Assembly (NCBI GenBank): GCA_025964685.1
Contig: JAOPYG010000238.1
Span: 1 to 32,443, forward strand
Source: Actinoallomurus sp.
GTDB lineage: Bacteria; Actinomycetota; Actinomycetes; Streptosporangiales; Streptosporangiaceae
Direction of reading: 5' to 3'
Length of the DNA stretch: 32,443 nt
Shown: positions 14,808-21,568 of the stretch, in pieces
Numbering within the stretch: position 1 is the first letter of the stretch
Layout of the letters: each line of letters starts with the position of its first letter
The notes under the pieces: generated by a model
What the model saw: the letters and a program-made list of their open reading frames with translations, nothing else
What the model was told of the DNA's origin: nothing
Databases searched by the model: none
Made by a program: the position numbers and the translations under genes

Positions 14808-15686
14808 ATGCGCATGGGACTGCTGGGGACCGGGCCGTGGGCGGAGATCGCGTACGGGCCCGCGCTCCGCGACCATCCCGAGGTGGAGCTCATCGGGGTC
14901 TGGGGCCGCCGGCCCGAGGCCGCGGCCGCGATCGCCGAGACCTTCGGCGGGAGGCCGTACGAGGATGTCGGCGCCCTTATCGACGACGCGGAGGCGATCG
15001 CCATCGCGCTGCCCCCAGCCGTGCAGGCGCCCCTGGCCGAACGCGTCGCGCTGGCCGGCCGTCACCTGCTGCTCGACAAGCCGCTCGCGGTGAACACCAC
15101 GGACGCGACGGCCGTCGTGGACGCTGCCGCCAAGACGGGGGTCTCCTCGGTCGTCTTCTTCACCACGCGCTTCACCGCCGAACCGCGCGACTGGATCGGC
15201 GAGCAGGCGGCCCGTGACGGCTGGTTCACCGGCCGTGCGGACTGGATGGGATCGCTGGACAGCGGCGACAACCCGTTCGCGAACTCCCCGTGGCGCCGTG
15301 AGAAGGGCGGCCTGTGGGACGTCGGCCCGCACGCGCTGTCGGTCCTGCTCCCCGTGCTGGGCGACGTCGAGCAGGTGATGGCGGCCGCGCCCGGCCCCGG
15401 TGACACGGTGCATCTGGTGCTGCGCCACGTCGGCGGAGCGTCCAGCACCGCGGCGCTGAGCCTGACGGCACCGGGAGCCGCCGCGGGCAACACCGTGGAG
15501 TTCCGCGGCGAGTCCGGCGTCACGTCGATACCCGCGAGCCAGGACACGCCGGTCACGGCGCTGGGCCGGGCGATCGACGGACTGCTCGAGTCGGTCCGTA
15601 CGGGCCAGGCCCACGAGTGCGACGTGCGCTTCGGCCTGCGTGTGGTGGAGATCCTCGCCGAAGCCGAACGCCTGCTGGAACGGTGA
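14808..15686 (+). CDS. Gfo/Idh/MocA-family NAD(P)-dependent oxidoreductase
   Basis: A 292-residue dehydrogenase. The N-terminal Rossmann loop is GLLGTGPWAE at residues 4-13, with a second strand ELIGVWGRRPE, and the family triad E-K-P appears here as Asp90-Lys91-Pro92 (LLLDKPLAV). The C-terminal domain contains GGLWDVGPHALSVLLPVLGD, the catalytic His region of the family. Members oxidise or reduce sugar or inositol hydroxyls. The ATG at 14808 has GAAGGG 9 nt upstream; a second ATG two codons on is possible. It sits just after anmK with a 71-bp gap, so a link to amino-sugar metabolism is possible but not shown. At 292 residues it is shorter than the usual 330-380. Confidence 0.9.
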   Translation: MRMGLLGTGPWAEIAYGPALRDHPEVELIGVWGRRPEAAAAIAETFGGRPYEDVGALIDDAEAIAIALPPAVQAPLAERVALAGRHLLLDKPLAVNTTDATAVVDAAAKTGVSSVVFFTTRFTAEPRDWIGEQAARDGWFTGRADWMGSLDSGDNPFANSPWRREKGGLWDVGPHALSVLLPVLGDVEQVMAAAPGPGDTVHLVLRHVGGASSTAALSLTAPGAAAGNTVEFRGESGVTSIPASQDTPVTALGRAIDGLLESVRTGQAHECDVRFGLRVVEILAEAERLLER

Positions 15687-15687
15687 G

Positions 15688-15713
15688 CGCCGGCCCGTCA
15701 CACGGGTCCGGCG
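15688..15713. terminator. Hairpin between convergent oxidoreductase and hrpB genes
   Basis: Arms 15688-15698 and 15702-15713 pair over 11 bp with a single bulged base and a CAC loop, directly after the oxidoreductase stop. A second short hairpin (GAGCC-N5-GGCTC) lies in the remaining gap. Either strand could use them. Confidence 0.6.
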
Positions 15714-15740
15714 AGCAGGTGGGCGGTGAGCCGGCCGGGC

Positions 15741-18143
15741 TCAGCGGCGGCGGGTGTTGGCGCGGCGGGTCGGCTCGGCGGTGGCCGGGTCCTCCGGCCA
15801 CGGGTGGCGGGGATAGCGGCCGCGCAGTTCGGCGCGTACGCTCCGGTAGCCCTCCTGCCAGAACGAGGCCAGGTCCGCCGTGACGGCGGCGGGACGGCCG
15901 GCGGGTGACAGCAGGTGGACGACGAGTGGCACTCCGGCGATTCGGGGGGCCTCCTGCCAGCCGAACAGCTCCTGCAGCTTGGCGGCGAGCACCGGCTGCT
16001 CGCCGGAGTAGTCGACGCGGATCCGCGAGCCGCTCGGCACGGTGACGCGTTCCGGCGCGACCTCGTCGAGCCGCGCGGCGCATTTCCACGGCAGCAGGCC
16101 GCGGAGCGCCCCTGCCACGTCGAGGCGCTTCAGGCCGGCCCTGCCACGTGCGACCGACGAGAGGTCCAGCGACGAGAGCAGCGCGTCGTCGTCCATCGCG
16201 GGCCAGGGCGGGCCGAGGGCGCGGTGGCAGAACGCCAGCCGGGCTCGCAGCGCCTCGGCGTCACGGGTCCAGGTCAGCAGGTCCAGCCCCTCACGGCGCA
16301 GCCCTTCGCGCAGGGCCGCGCGTACGAGCTCGGGGTCAGGGTCGGCGAGCGGTGCGGCGCTGAGCTCGATCGCGCCGAGCCGCTCGACCCGGCGCGCCAC
16401 CACGTCGCCGTCACGCCAGCTCACCTCCTCTTCCACCACCGTGCCCACGGCCAGCCTGGCGGTCTCCTCAGTGATCGGGACGGCCTGGCGGATCCGGGCC
16501 GACGGGGCGCCCGCCAGCCGGTCGGCGACCGCGATCGCCAGCCATGGGGCACCGGTCAGCCCGGATCCCTTGGCCGGGGTCGCGGCGGTCCCGGATGACA
16601 TCAGGTAGCCGCCGTCGCGCGCCCGAGCGACCCGTTCCGGGAAGGCGAGCGCGACCACGATGCCGGCGGCGGTCTCATCGTCGGGCTCGGACGCCGGGAC
16701 GGTGCGGGGCAGCGCGCGCCGCAGCCGGCGTACCTCCTCGCGCCACGGCCCGTCGTGCCGTCTCGCCCGCCATTCGGCGACGAGGTCGTCGCTGGTCCGC
16801 CGGTCGTCGGACAGCAGCGCCACAACCTCGGCGGCGCGCTCGCCGACGTGCTCGGCGCCGTCGATCAGGGCGCGGGCCAGCCTCGGGTGCACGCCGACGC
16901 GCGCCATCCGCCGTCCCCGCTCAGTCGCGCGCCCCTCTCCGTCCACCGCGCCGACCGCCCGCAGCGTGTCGCGGGCCGCCCGCATCGCGGCGGGCGGCGG
17001 AGGATCGAGGAGCGCGAGCCCGGTCGCGTCCGGGTCGCCCCAGCACGCCGCCTGGAGCGCGAAGCCGGTCAGGTCGGCGAGCTCGATCTCCGGCCGCGGA
17101 CGTTCGGGCAGCCGGTCGTGCTCGGCCTGGGACCAGCAGCGGTAGACCCTCCCCGGCGCCTCGCGCCCCGCGCGCCCGGCCCGCTGGCCCGCGGTCGCCC
17201 GCGACGCCCGGACCGTGGTCAGCGCGCCGAGCCCGCGCGCGTGGTCGCGGCGCGGCTCGCGCGCCAGGCCGGCGTCCACGACGGCGCGTACGCCCGGGAC
17301 CGTCAGGCTCGACTCGGCCACCGAGGTGGCGAGCACGACTCTGCGCGGACCGCCGTCGCGCGGCCGCAGCACCGTCTCCTGGATCCCGGCCGCCGCCCGC
17401 CCGTGCAACTGGAGCACCTCCACGCCGGAGAGCGCACCGGCGACCCGGCCCAGCTCGTGTACGCCGGGCAGGAAGCACAGCACGTCGCCGTCCCCGTCGG
17501 CGAGTGCCCGGCGTACGGTCGCGGCGACGTGGTCCAGCAGCGCGGGGTCCACGGACATCCCATGCGGCGGCCGTACGGGGCGGGGCGGCGGAGTCCAGAT
17601 CATCTCGACCGGATGCGCGGCCGCGTCGGCCGTCACGACCGGGGCGCCGCCGAGCAACCGCGACCACGGGCCGGTGTCGGCGGTGGCCGAGGCGGCGACC
17701 AGGCGGAGATCGGGCCGCAGTGTCGCGCGCACGTCGAGGAGGAACGCGAGCGCGGTGTCGGCGTCGAGGTGGCGTTCGTGGCACTCGTCGAGGATCACGA
17801 CGTCGGCGCGCGGCTCAGGGTCGTGCTGAAGACGCTGCAGGAGTACCCCCGTGGTGACGACCTCGACCGCGCTGCCGGGCCGCCGTTCGCCGCGGATGGC
17901 GTATCCGACGCGCTCACCGACCTGCTCGCCGAGCATCCACGCCATCCGGCGGGCGGCGGCGCGGACGGCCAGCCGGCGGGGTTCGGCCACGATCACGCGC
18001 AGGCCGGTCTCGGCGAGAGCCAGCGGCACGAGCGTGGTCTTGCCGGTGCCCGGCGGCGCCGCCAGGACGGCGGCGCCCGCGGAGTCGAGCGCGGCGCGCA
18101 GGCCGGGCAGCGCCGCGGACACCGGCAGATCGAATGAGCGCAC
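15741..18143 (-). CDS. hrpB: ATP-dependent helicase HrpB
   Basis: An 800-residue DExH-box helicase. From the GTG at 18143: Walker A APPGTGKTT at residues 29-37, motif Ia AEPRRLAVRAAARRMA, the DEAH-box variant DECH at 119-122, motif III SAT at 152-154, and the second RecA domain with VVLATSVAESSLTVPGV and the QRAGRAGREAPGRVYRCW motif VI. The HA2 and HrpB C-terminal domains follow (ending in RGRYPRHPWPEDPATAEPTRR), which separates it from HrpA. It is a cytosolic RNA/DNA helicase with an unclear cellular role. The GTG is chosen because homologues begin near LPVSAALPGLRAAL; the longer frame to 18233 reads through a hairpin. GGGAG, about 9 nt upstream, is inside that hairpin. Confidence 0.93.
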   Translation of the reverse strand: MRSFDLPVSAALPGLRAALDSAGAAVLAAPPGTGKTTLVPLALAETGLRVIVAEPRRLAVRAAARRMAWMLGEQVGERVGYAIRGERRPGSAVEVVTTGVLLQRLQHDPEPRADVVILDECHERHLDADTALAFLLDVRATLRPDLRLVAASATADTGPWSRLLGGAPVVTADAAAHPVEMIWTPPPRPVRPPHGMSVDPALLDHVAATVRRALADGDGDVLCFLPGVHELGRVAGALSGVEVLQLHGRAAAGIQETVLRPRDGGPRRVVLATSVAESSLTVPGVRAVVDAGLAREPRRDHARGLGALTTVRASRATAGQRAGRAGREAPGRVYRCWSQAEHDRLPERPRPEIELADLTGFALQAACWGDPDATGLALLDPPPPAAMRAARDTLRAVGAVDGEGRATERGRRMARVGVHPRLARALIDGAEHVGERAAEVVALLSDDRRTSDDLVAEWRARRHDGPWREEVRRLRRALPRTVPASEPDDETAAGIVVALAFPERVARARDGGYLMSSGTAATPAKGSGLTGAPWLAIAVADRLAGAPSARIRQAVPITEETARLAVGTVVEEEVSWRDGDVVARRVERLGAIELSAAPLADPDPELVRAALREGLRREGLDLLTWTRDAEALRARLAFCHRALGPPWPAMDDDALLSSLDLSSVARGRAGLKRLDVAGALRGLLPWKCAARLDEVAPERVTVPSGSRIRVDYSGEQPVLAAKLQELFGWQEAPRIAGVPLVVHLLSPAGRPAAVTADLASFWQEGYRSVRAELRGRYPRHPWPEDPATAEPTRRANTRRR

Positions 18144-18152
18144 CGCCTCAGT

Positions 18153-18184
18153 CTCCCGGACGCCGCGGCAGCGGCGTCCGGGAG
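18153..18184. terminator. Perfect 14-bp hairpin between the lamin-tail gene and hrpB
   Basis: CTCCCGGACGCCGC (18153-18166), a GGCA loop, and its exact complement (18171-18184). It follows the lamin-tail stop by 6 nt on the minus strand and has no T tract. It overlaps the only good Shine-Dalgarno sequence of hrpB. Confidence 0.7.
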
Positions 18185-18190
18185 GTGGAT

Positions 18191-18643
18191 TTAGCAGGCC
18201 ACGTGGCCGGAGCCGGCGTGCTTCCACTGGCACGTGTCGACCGTCGTCCCGGCGGTTGTTCGCAGTGACACCTTGTCGGCGGTGTTGTTCCAGACGTACC
18301 AGCCGCGTCCCTGGTAGACGTTCGTGCTCGTGTTGGTGCCGCGCCCGGTGTGGATGTAGACGTATTTGCCGGGCTTCAGCGAGAAGGTCGCGAAGGTGTA
18401 GACGTGCCGCTTGGTGTCGCGAACCGTCCAGCCGGCCAGCTTCACGGTCTGCTTCCCGCCGTTCTTCAGCACCACGTACTCGCGGTTGAGCTGGGAATTG
18501 GCGTGCGTGTCCGTGCCCGACGGGTTGTAGACGACCTTGTACAGCCGTACCGATGACGACGCCGCTCCCGCGGGCTCCGCCGCCAGCGCCGTCAGTGCCG
18601 CGGCCCCGGCCAGACAGGCCAGGACATAACGTGTCGCTCCCAT
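18191..18643 (-). CDS. Secreted lamin-tail-domain protein
   Basis: A 150-residue exported protein. Residues 1-28 are a Sec signal peptide (MGATRYVLACLAGAAALTAL then AAEPAGAAS). The rest is one lamin tail domain (LTD), an immunoglobulin-like fold: VRLYKVVYNPSGTDTHANSQ, the core LNREYVVLKNGG, VKLAGWTVRDTKRHVYTF, LKPGKYVYIHTGRG, and GWYVWNNTADKVSLRT. Bacterial LTD proteins are extracellular; their role is mostly unknown and may involve binding to surfaces or nucleic acid. A C-terminal Cys pair (DTCQW and HVAC) could form a disulphide. The ATG at 18643 is set by GGGGAGG 6 nt upstream; the longer start at 18682 would mask the signal peptide. Confidence 0.9.
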   Translation of the reverse strand: MGATRYVLACLAGAAALTALAAEPAGAASSSVRLYKVVYNPSGTDTHANSQLNREYVVLKNGGKQTVKLAGWTVRDTKRHVYTFATFSLKPGKYVYIHTGRGTNTSTNVYQGRGWYVWNNTADKVSLRTTAGTTVDTCQWKHAGSGHVAC

Positions 18644-18691
18644 GATGATCCTCCCCGTGATTTCCCCCGGAATGCGTGACATGGGAGGAGA

Positions 18692-18721
18692 CGCGGGGAA
18701 AGCGCGCCGCGCCTACCCGCG
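18692..18721. terminator. Possible nested hairpin after the NB-ARC gene
   Basis: CGCGGG (18692-18697) pairs with CCCGCG (18716-18721) and encloses GCGC-N3-GCGC (18702-18712). It occupies part of the 83-bp gap between the NB-ARC and lamin-tail genes. The stems are short, so this is only a candidate. Confidence 0.3.
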
Positions 18722-18726
18722 ACCGG

Positions 18727-20142
18727 TCACCGTTCGGTAACGCGCCGGACCGGCGCGGGCAGGGCCGGCCGCCGAACCGAGCCCGCGCCCCTGCGGCGGG
18801 CTGCGGCGTGCACCGCCAGGGCCGCGTTCCGCAACCGGCTCGAACACCACTCGCGGTCCAGAAGCTGAGCCACGGTCAGCAGCAGCTCGGCCGCCTGGAC
18901 CAGCGGCCCGTCCGGCTCCCGCGCGGCGCGCTCGACCGCGGTCAGGATGGCGTCCTGCTCCACGAACAGCCAGGTGCGGGCGGCCTCCGGCGTGATGGCG
19001 CACGGCACGTCGTCGCTCGCGTCGCGGCCCGGGTGCGGACGTCCCCGGGTCACGGCCGAGAGGACGCTCCCCGGGCGGAAGGCGGAGGGGTCCGGCAAGG
19101 CGAACCTCGCGCCGAGAGCCCTCCCCACCTCCCGCGCGGAGGCCAGGTAGTGCTCGAGCAGCCCTCCCAGCGCGCACACCCGCTCGTCCCGCGGCCCTGC
19201 CCGGTCCAGCGCGAAGAGCCGCAGCAGGTCATGGAAGCGGTACCGGTCGGGTGAGAGGCACTCCAGGAGGCTCAGGTCGGTCAGGCTCTCCAGCAGGTCG
19301 TCGGCGTGCGGGCGGCGCAGGCCCAGCGCCGCACCGGCCGCCCCGGCCGAGAAGCCCGGCCCGTCGGCCAGGGCCAGCAGCCGGAACGCCCGCGCCTCGT
19401 CGGCTCCGAGCAGGTCATAGCCGAGCCGGAAGCACGCGCCCGCCGCGGGCAGGTCCTCCATCCGGCCGCGGGCCAGCCGGCGGGCGAGGACGCCGATCCC
19501 GAGCGAGGGCCGCGTGGCCAGCCACGCTCCGGCGCCGCGAATCGCCAGCGGCAGGAAGCCGCAGGCCGCGACCAGGTCCAGCGCCGCCCCGCGTTCGGCG
19601 GCGACCCGTTCCGAGCCGGCCGTCCTGGCGAGCAGCACCATGGCCTCGCCGGGTTCGAGCACGTCCAGGCCCAGCAGGCACGCGCCGGGCAGCTCGGCCA
19701 TCGTGGCCCGGCTCGTCACCAGCGCCGCCGAACCCGCGGCGCCGGGCAGCAGCGGGCGTACCTGCGCCGGGCAGCGGGCGTCGTCCAGGAGTACCAGGAC
19801 GCGGCGGCCGGCCAGCTCCGAGCGGTAGAGCGCCGCGCGCTCCTGCGGGCCGTCGGGGATCTCGCGCCGCCCGAGGGCGCGCAGCAGGCCGCCGAGCACC
19901 GCGTACGGCTCGGCCGGCCGATCGGCGGTCCCCCGCAGGTTCACGTAGACGCGCCCGCCGGGGAAACGGCCCCGCATCGCGTGTGCGACGTGGACGGCCA
20001 GGGTGGTCTTGCCGACACCGCCCATTCCGCTCACGGCGGCGACCGGCATCGACCCGCCGGACGCCAGGGCGCCGGTCAGCTCGGTGACGGCACCGCCGCG
20101 CCCGACGAAGTCACCGGTGTCCGGCGGCAGCCGGTACGGCAT
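18727..20142 (-). CDS. Stand-alone NB-ARC ATPase (AfsR-like core without SARP or TPR domains)
   Basis: A 471-residue protein that matches only the middle of AfsR-type regulators. It opens MPYRLPPDTGDFVGR, the usual entry to the NB-ARC domain, with P-loop VSGMGGVGKTTLAVHVAH (about residues 35-52), Walker B RVLVLLDDA, sensor TSRATM and the GxP-like loop CGFLPLAIRGAG. A winged-helix segment RFHDLLRLFALDRA follows. Intact AfsR relatives have an N-terminal OmpR-like DNA-binding/BTAD part and a long TPR array; here neither exists, and the C-terminus stops soon after where repeats would begin. No continuation is visible in the flanking DNA. The ATG at 20142 has GGAGGG 6 nt upstream. It may be a signalling ATPase that works with a separate partner, or a degraded regulator. 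Confidence 0.82.
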   Translation of the reverse strand: MPYRLPPDTGDFVGRGGAVTELTGALASGGSMPVAAVSGMGGVGKTTLAVHVAHAMRGRFPGGRVYVNLRGTADRPAEPYAVLGGLLRALGRREIPDGPQERAALYRSELAGRRVLVLLDDARCPAQVRPLLPGAAGSAALVTSRATMAELPGACLLGLDVLEPGEAMVLLARTAGSERVAAERGAALDLVAACGFLPLAIRGAGAWLATRPSLGIGVLARRLARGRMEDLPAAGACFRLGYDLLGADEARAFRLLALADGPGFSAGAAGAALGLRRPHADDLLESLTDLSLLECLSPDRYRFHDLLRLFALDRAGPRDERVCALGGLLEHYLASAREVGRALGARFALPDPSAFRPGSVLSAVTRGRPHPGRDASDDVPCAITPEAARTWLFVEQDAILTAVERAAREPDGPLVQAAELLLTVAQLLDREWCSSRLRNAALAVHAAARRRGAGSVRRPALPAPVRRVTER

Positions 20143-20173
20143 CACGATCCCTCCGGGTGTCTCGAACAGTAGA

Positions 20174-20240
20174 GCCCTGCACCGGTCCGTCACCTCCGGT
20201 GCAGGGCCCTCGGTGGCCGGCCTGTGACGGCCGGGCCACC
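20174..20240. repeat. Two adjacent inverted repeats upstream of the NB-ARC gene
   Basis: The first is a perfect 12-bp inverted repeat, GCCCTGCACCGG (20174-20185) and its complement (20196-20207), 10-nt loop. The second pairs 20212-20222 with 20229-20240 with one bulged base and a 6-nt loop. On the minus strand they follow the AAA ATPase gene by 150 nt and precede the NB-ARC start by 32 nt. They may end the upstream transcript or act as an attenuator. A weak minus-strand promoter (GTGACG, 16 bp, TACTGT at 20171-20166) overlaps the first repeat, so an operator role is also possible. Confidence 0.5.
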
Positions 20241-20343
20241 TCCCCCGTCCTCGCCCGGCAACGCAGCGGCATTGGCCTCCGGGCGAATGTCCGGGCCTTT
20301 ACCCCCTCGGCCCGTCCACGTGAATGATTCTGCGGTGCCGCGT

Positions 20344-20371
20344 TCAACGTTTGATCAACGCCGGATCAACG
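20344..20371. repeat. Triple 11-bp-phased direct repeat (SARP-site-like)
   Basis: TCAACG occurs at 20344-20349, 20355-20360 and 20366-20371, exactly 11 bp apart (heptamers of the form TCAACGN separated by 4 bp). Three or more heptamers at an 11-bp period is the known architecture of SARP/OmpR-type activator sites in streptomycetes. The block lies 21 bp past the AAA ATPase stop and about 200 bp ahead of the AfsR-like NB-ARC gene. Function is inference; the spacing is exact. Confidence 0.5.
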
Positions 20372-20391
20372 AGCGCGGGACGGCGACGTTC

Positions 20392-21483
20392 TTACAGGTA
20401 GAAGCCGGTCTCCGTGGTCGGCGTCGAGGTGACCGTTCCCCGTCCGTCGCGCAGGGCGTACAGCTCGGCGAGCGTCGCGCCGTGCGCCACGTCCGCGGTG
20501 GTGCCGAGCCAGGCCGCGGCCTCCGCAGGCGACATCCGGCCCACCTCGACCTGGGCGAGGCAGCGTCCGGGCCGTACGACCGCCGGGTGCAGGGCGGCGA
20601 GCGGCTCGTTCGTGGTGATGGCGACGAGCACGTCCCGGCCCTGGCCGAGCAGCCCGTCGGTGAGGTTGAGCAGCCGCGACAGTGCCTGCCCGGTGGCGGC
20701 CTTGGCGTCACCGCTGATCAGCTCGTCGCAGTCCTCGACCACGAGCAGCCGCCAGCGCCGATCGTCGTCCTCCTCGCCGACGGCGACCTCCATGAGGTAC
20801 GCCGGGTTGCTGAAGAGCTGCTCGGGGTCCAGCACGCAGTCGAACTGGCACCACTTGGACCACTCGCGGGCCATGGCGCGCAGCGCGGTCGTCTTGCCGG
20901 TGCCGGGCGGACCGTGCAGGAGCACGAGCCGGCCGACGATGTCGTCCGGCGTCACCTCGGTGAGCCGGTCCACGGCGGCCGCCGCGGCGGCGGTGTAGTT
21001 GTCCCGGATCTCCGGCCAGGCCGCCGCGGCGATGGACCGCTGGCTGCGCGAGGCTCCGTGCGCCCCCAGATGCCAGAAGCCCATGTCCACCCGGTCCTCC
21101 TCCGGGGGCGGCGGCTCGACGGCGTCGCGGGTGGCCTCGTCGAGCACCGAGGCGCACAGCTCGTCGCTGAGCGCGGTCACCTCGACCATCCCCGAACCCC
21201 CGCGCCAGCGCACGGACCGCAGCGTCCAGCCGTCACCGCGGGCCAGGACCGCCTCGCGGTTCTCCTCACGTGAGGTGCGCAGCACCCGCGCGCCTGCGGG
21301 GCGCAGTGGCGCGTCCGGCCGGATCCGCTCCATGCGCTTGGACCGGGCGTACGGCTGCCGGCCGGCGGCGAACGCTTCCATGGCGAGCACGTCGATCACG
21401 TCACCGACGGTGTCGGTCGTGTCGAGCTGGAACGTCACGGCAGGCTCGGGTTCGACTCCGTCGATCGGCGTGAAATCGGACAT
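20392..21483 (-). CDS. AAA+ ATPase with N-terminal DUF5925-type domain
   Basis: A 363-residue protein. The N-terminal 150 residues resemble DUF5925 (VGDVIDVLAMEAFAAGRQPY, then GWTLRSVRWRGGSGMVEVTA and DMGFWHLG). The AAA module has Walker A LLHGPPGTGKTTALRAMA at about residues 198-215, Walker B LLVVEDCDELI, sensor 1 VLVAITTNEP and the arginine-rich HPAVVRPGRCL. It ends TPTTETGFYL: the last three residues, Phe-Tyr-Leu, fit a hydrophobic-Tyr-X tail like that which docks proteasomal ATPases on the 20S core. The substrate is unknown. The ATG at 21483 lacks a well-placed ribosome-binding site; GGAGGA (21505-21500) is 16 nt away but 7 nt before an in-frame ATT at 21492. It is first of four co-directional genes. 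Confidence 0.85.
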   Translation of the reverse strand: MSDFTPIDGVEPEPAVTFQLDTTDTVGDVIDVLAMEAFAAGRQPYARSKRMERIRPDAPLRPAGARVLRTSREENREAVLARGDGWTLRSVRWRGGSGMVEVTALSDELCASVLDEATRDAVEPPPPEEDRVDMGFWHLGAHGASRSQRSIAAAAWPEIRDNYTAAAAAAVDRLTEVTPDDIVGRLVLLHGPPGTGKTTALRAMAREWSKWCQFDCVLDPEQLFSNPAYLMEVAVGEEDDDRRWRLLVVEDCDELISGDAKAATGQALSRLLNLTDGLLGQGRDVLVAITTNEPLAALHPAVVRPGRCLAQVEVGRMSPAEAAAWLGTTADVAHGATLAELYALRDGRGTVTSTPTTETGFYL

Positions 21484-21499
21484 GGAGTCAATGATCAGG

Positions 21500-21528
21500 T
21501 CCTCCGTGCGTCCACGTCCAGCGTATTA
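21500..21528 (-). promoter_or_regulatory. Candidate -10 element and Shine-Dalgarno of the AAA ATPase gene
   Basis: On the minus strand TAATAC (21528-21523) is a good -10 match, followed by GGAGGA (21505-21500). No convincing -35 is visible. The Shine-Dalgarno is too far from the annotated ATG, which bears on the true start. Confidence 0.35.
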
Positions 21529-21568
21529 GCCGGTGAGGCGGCATCGGTGTTCTCGCGGACGGGCCGTT

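Noticed and set aside
18644..20142. NB-ARC plus lamin-tail genes as a STAND-type defence system
   Set aside because: No effector domain (nuclease, protease, TIR) is fused to or encoded beside the NB-ARC protein, and the lamin-tail protein is secreted. The evidence does not support a defence call.
20174..20240. Inverted repeats as ends of an insertion sequence
   Set aside because: The two repeats are local hairpins 67 bp long in total with no transposase and no target duplication.
20344..20371. Triple repeat as a CRISPR array
   Set aside because: The repeat unit is 6-7 bp with 4-bp spacers, far too short for CRISPR, and there is no cas gene.
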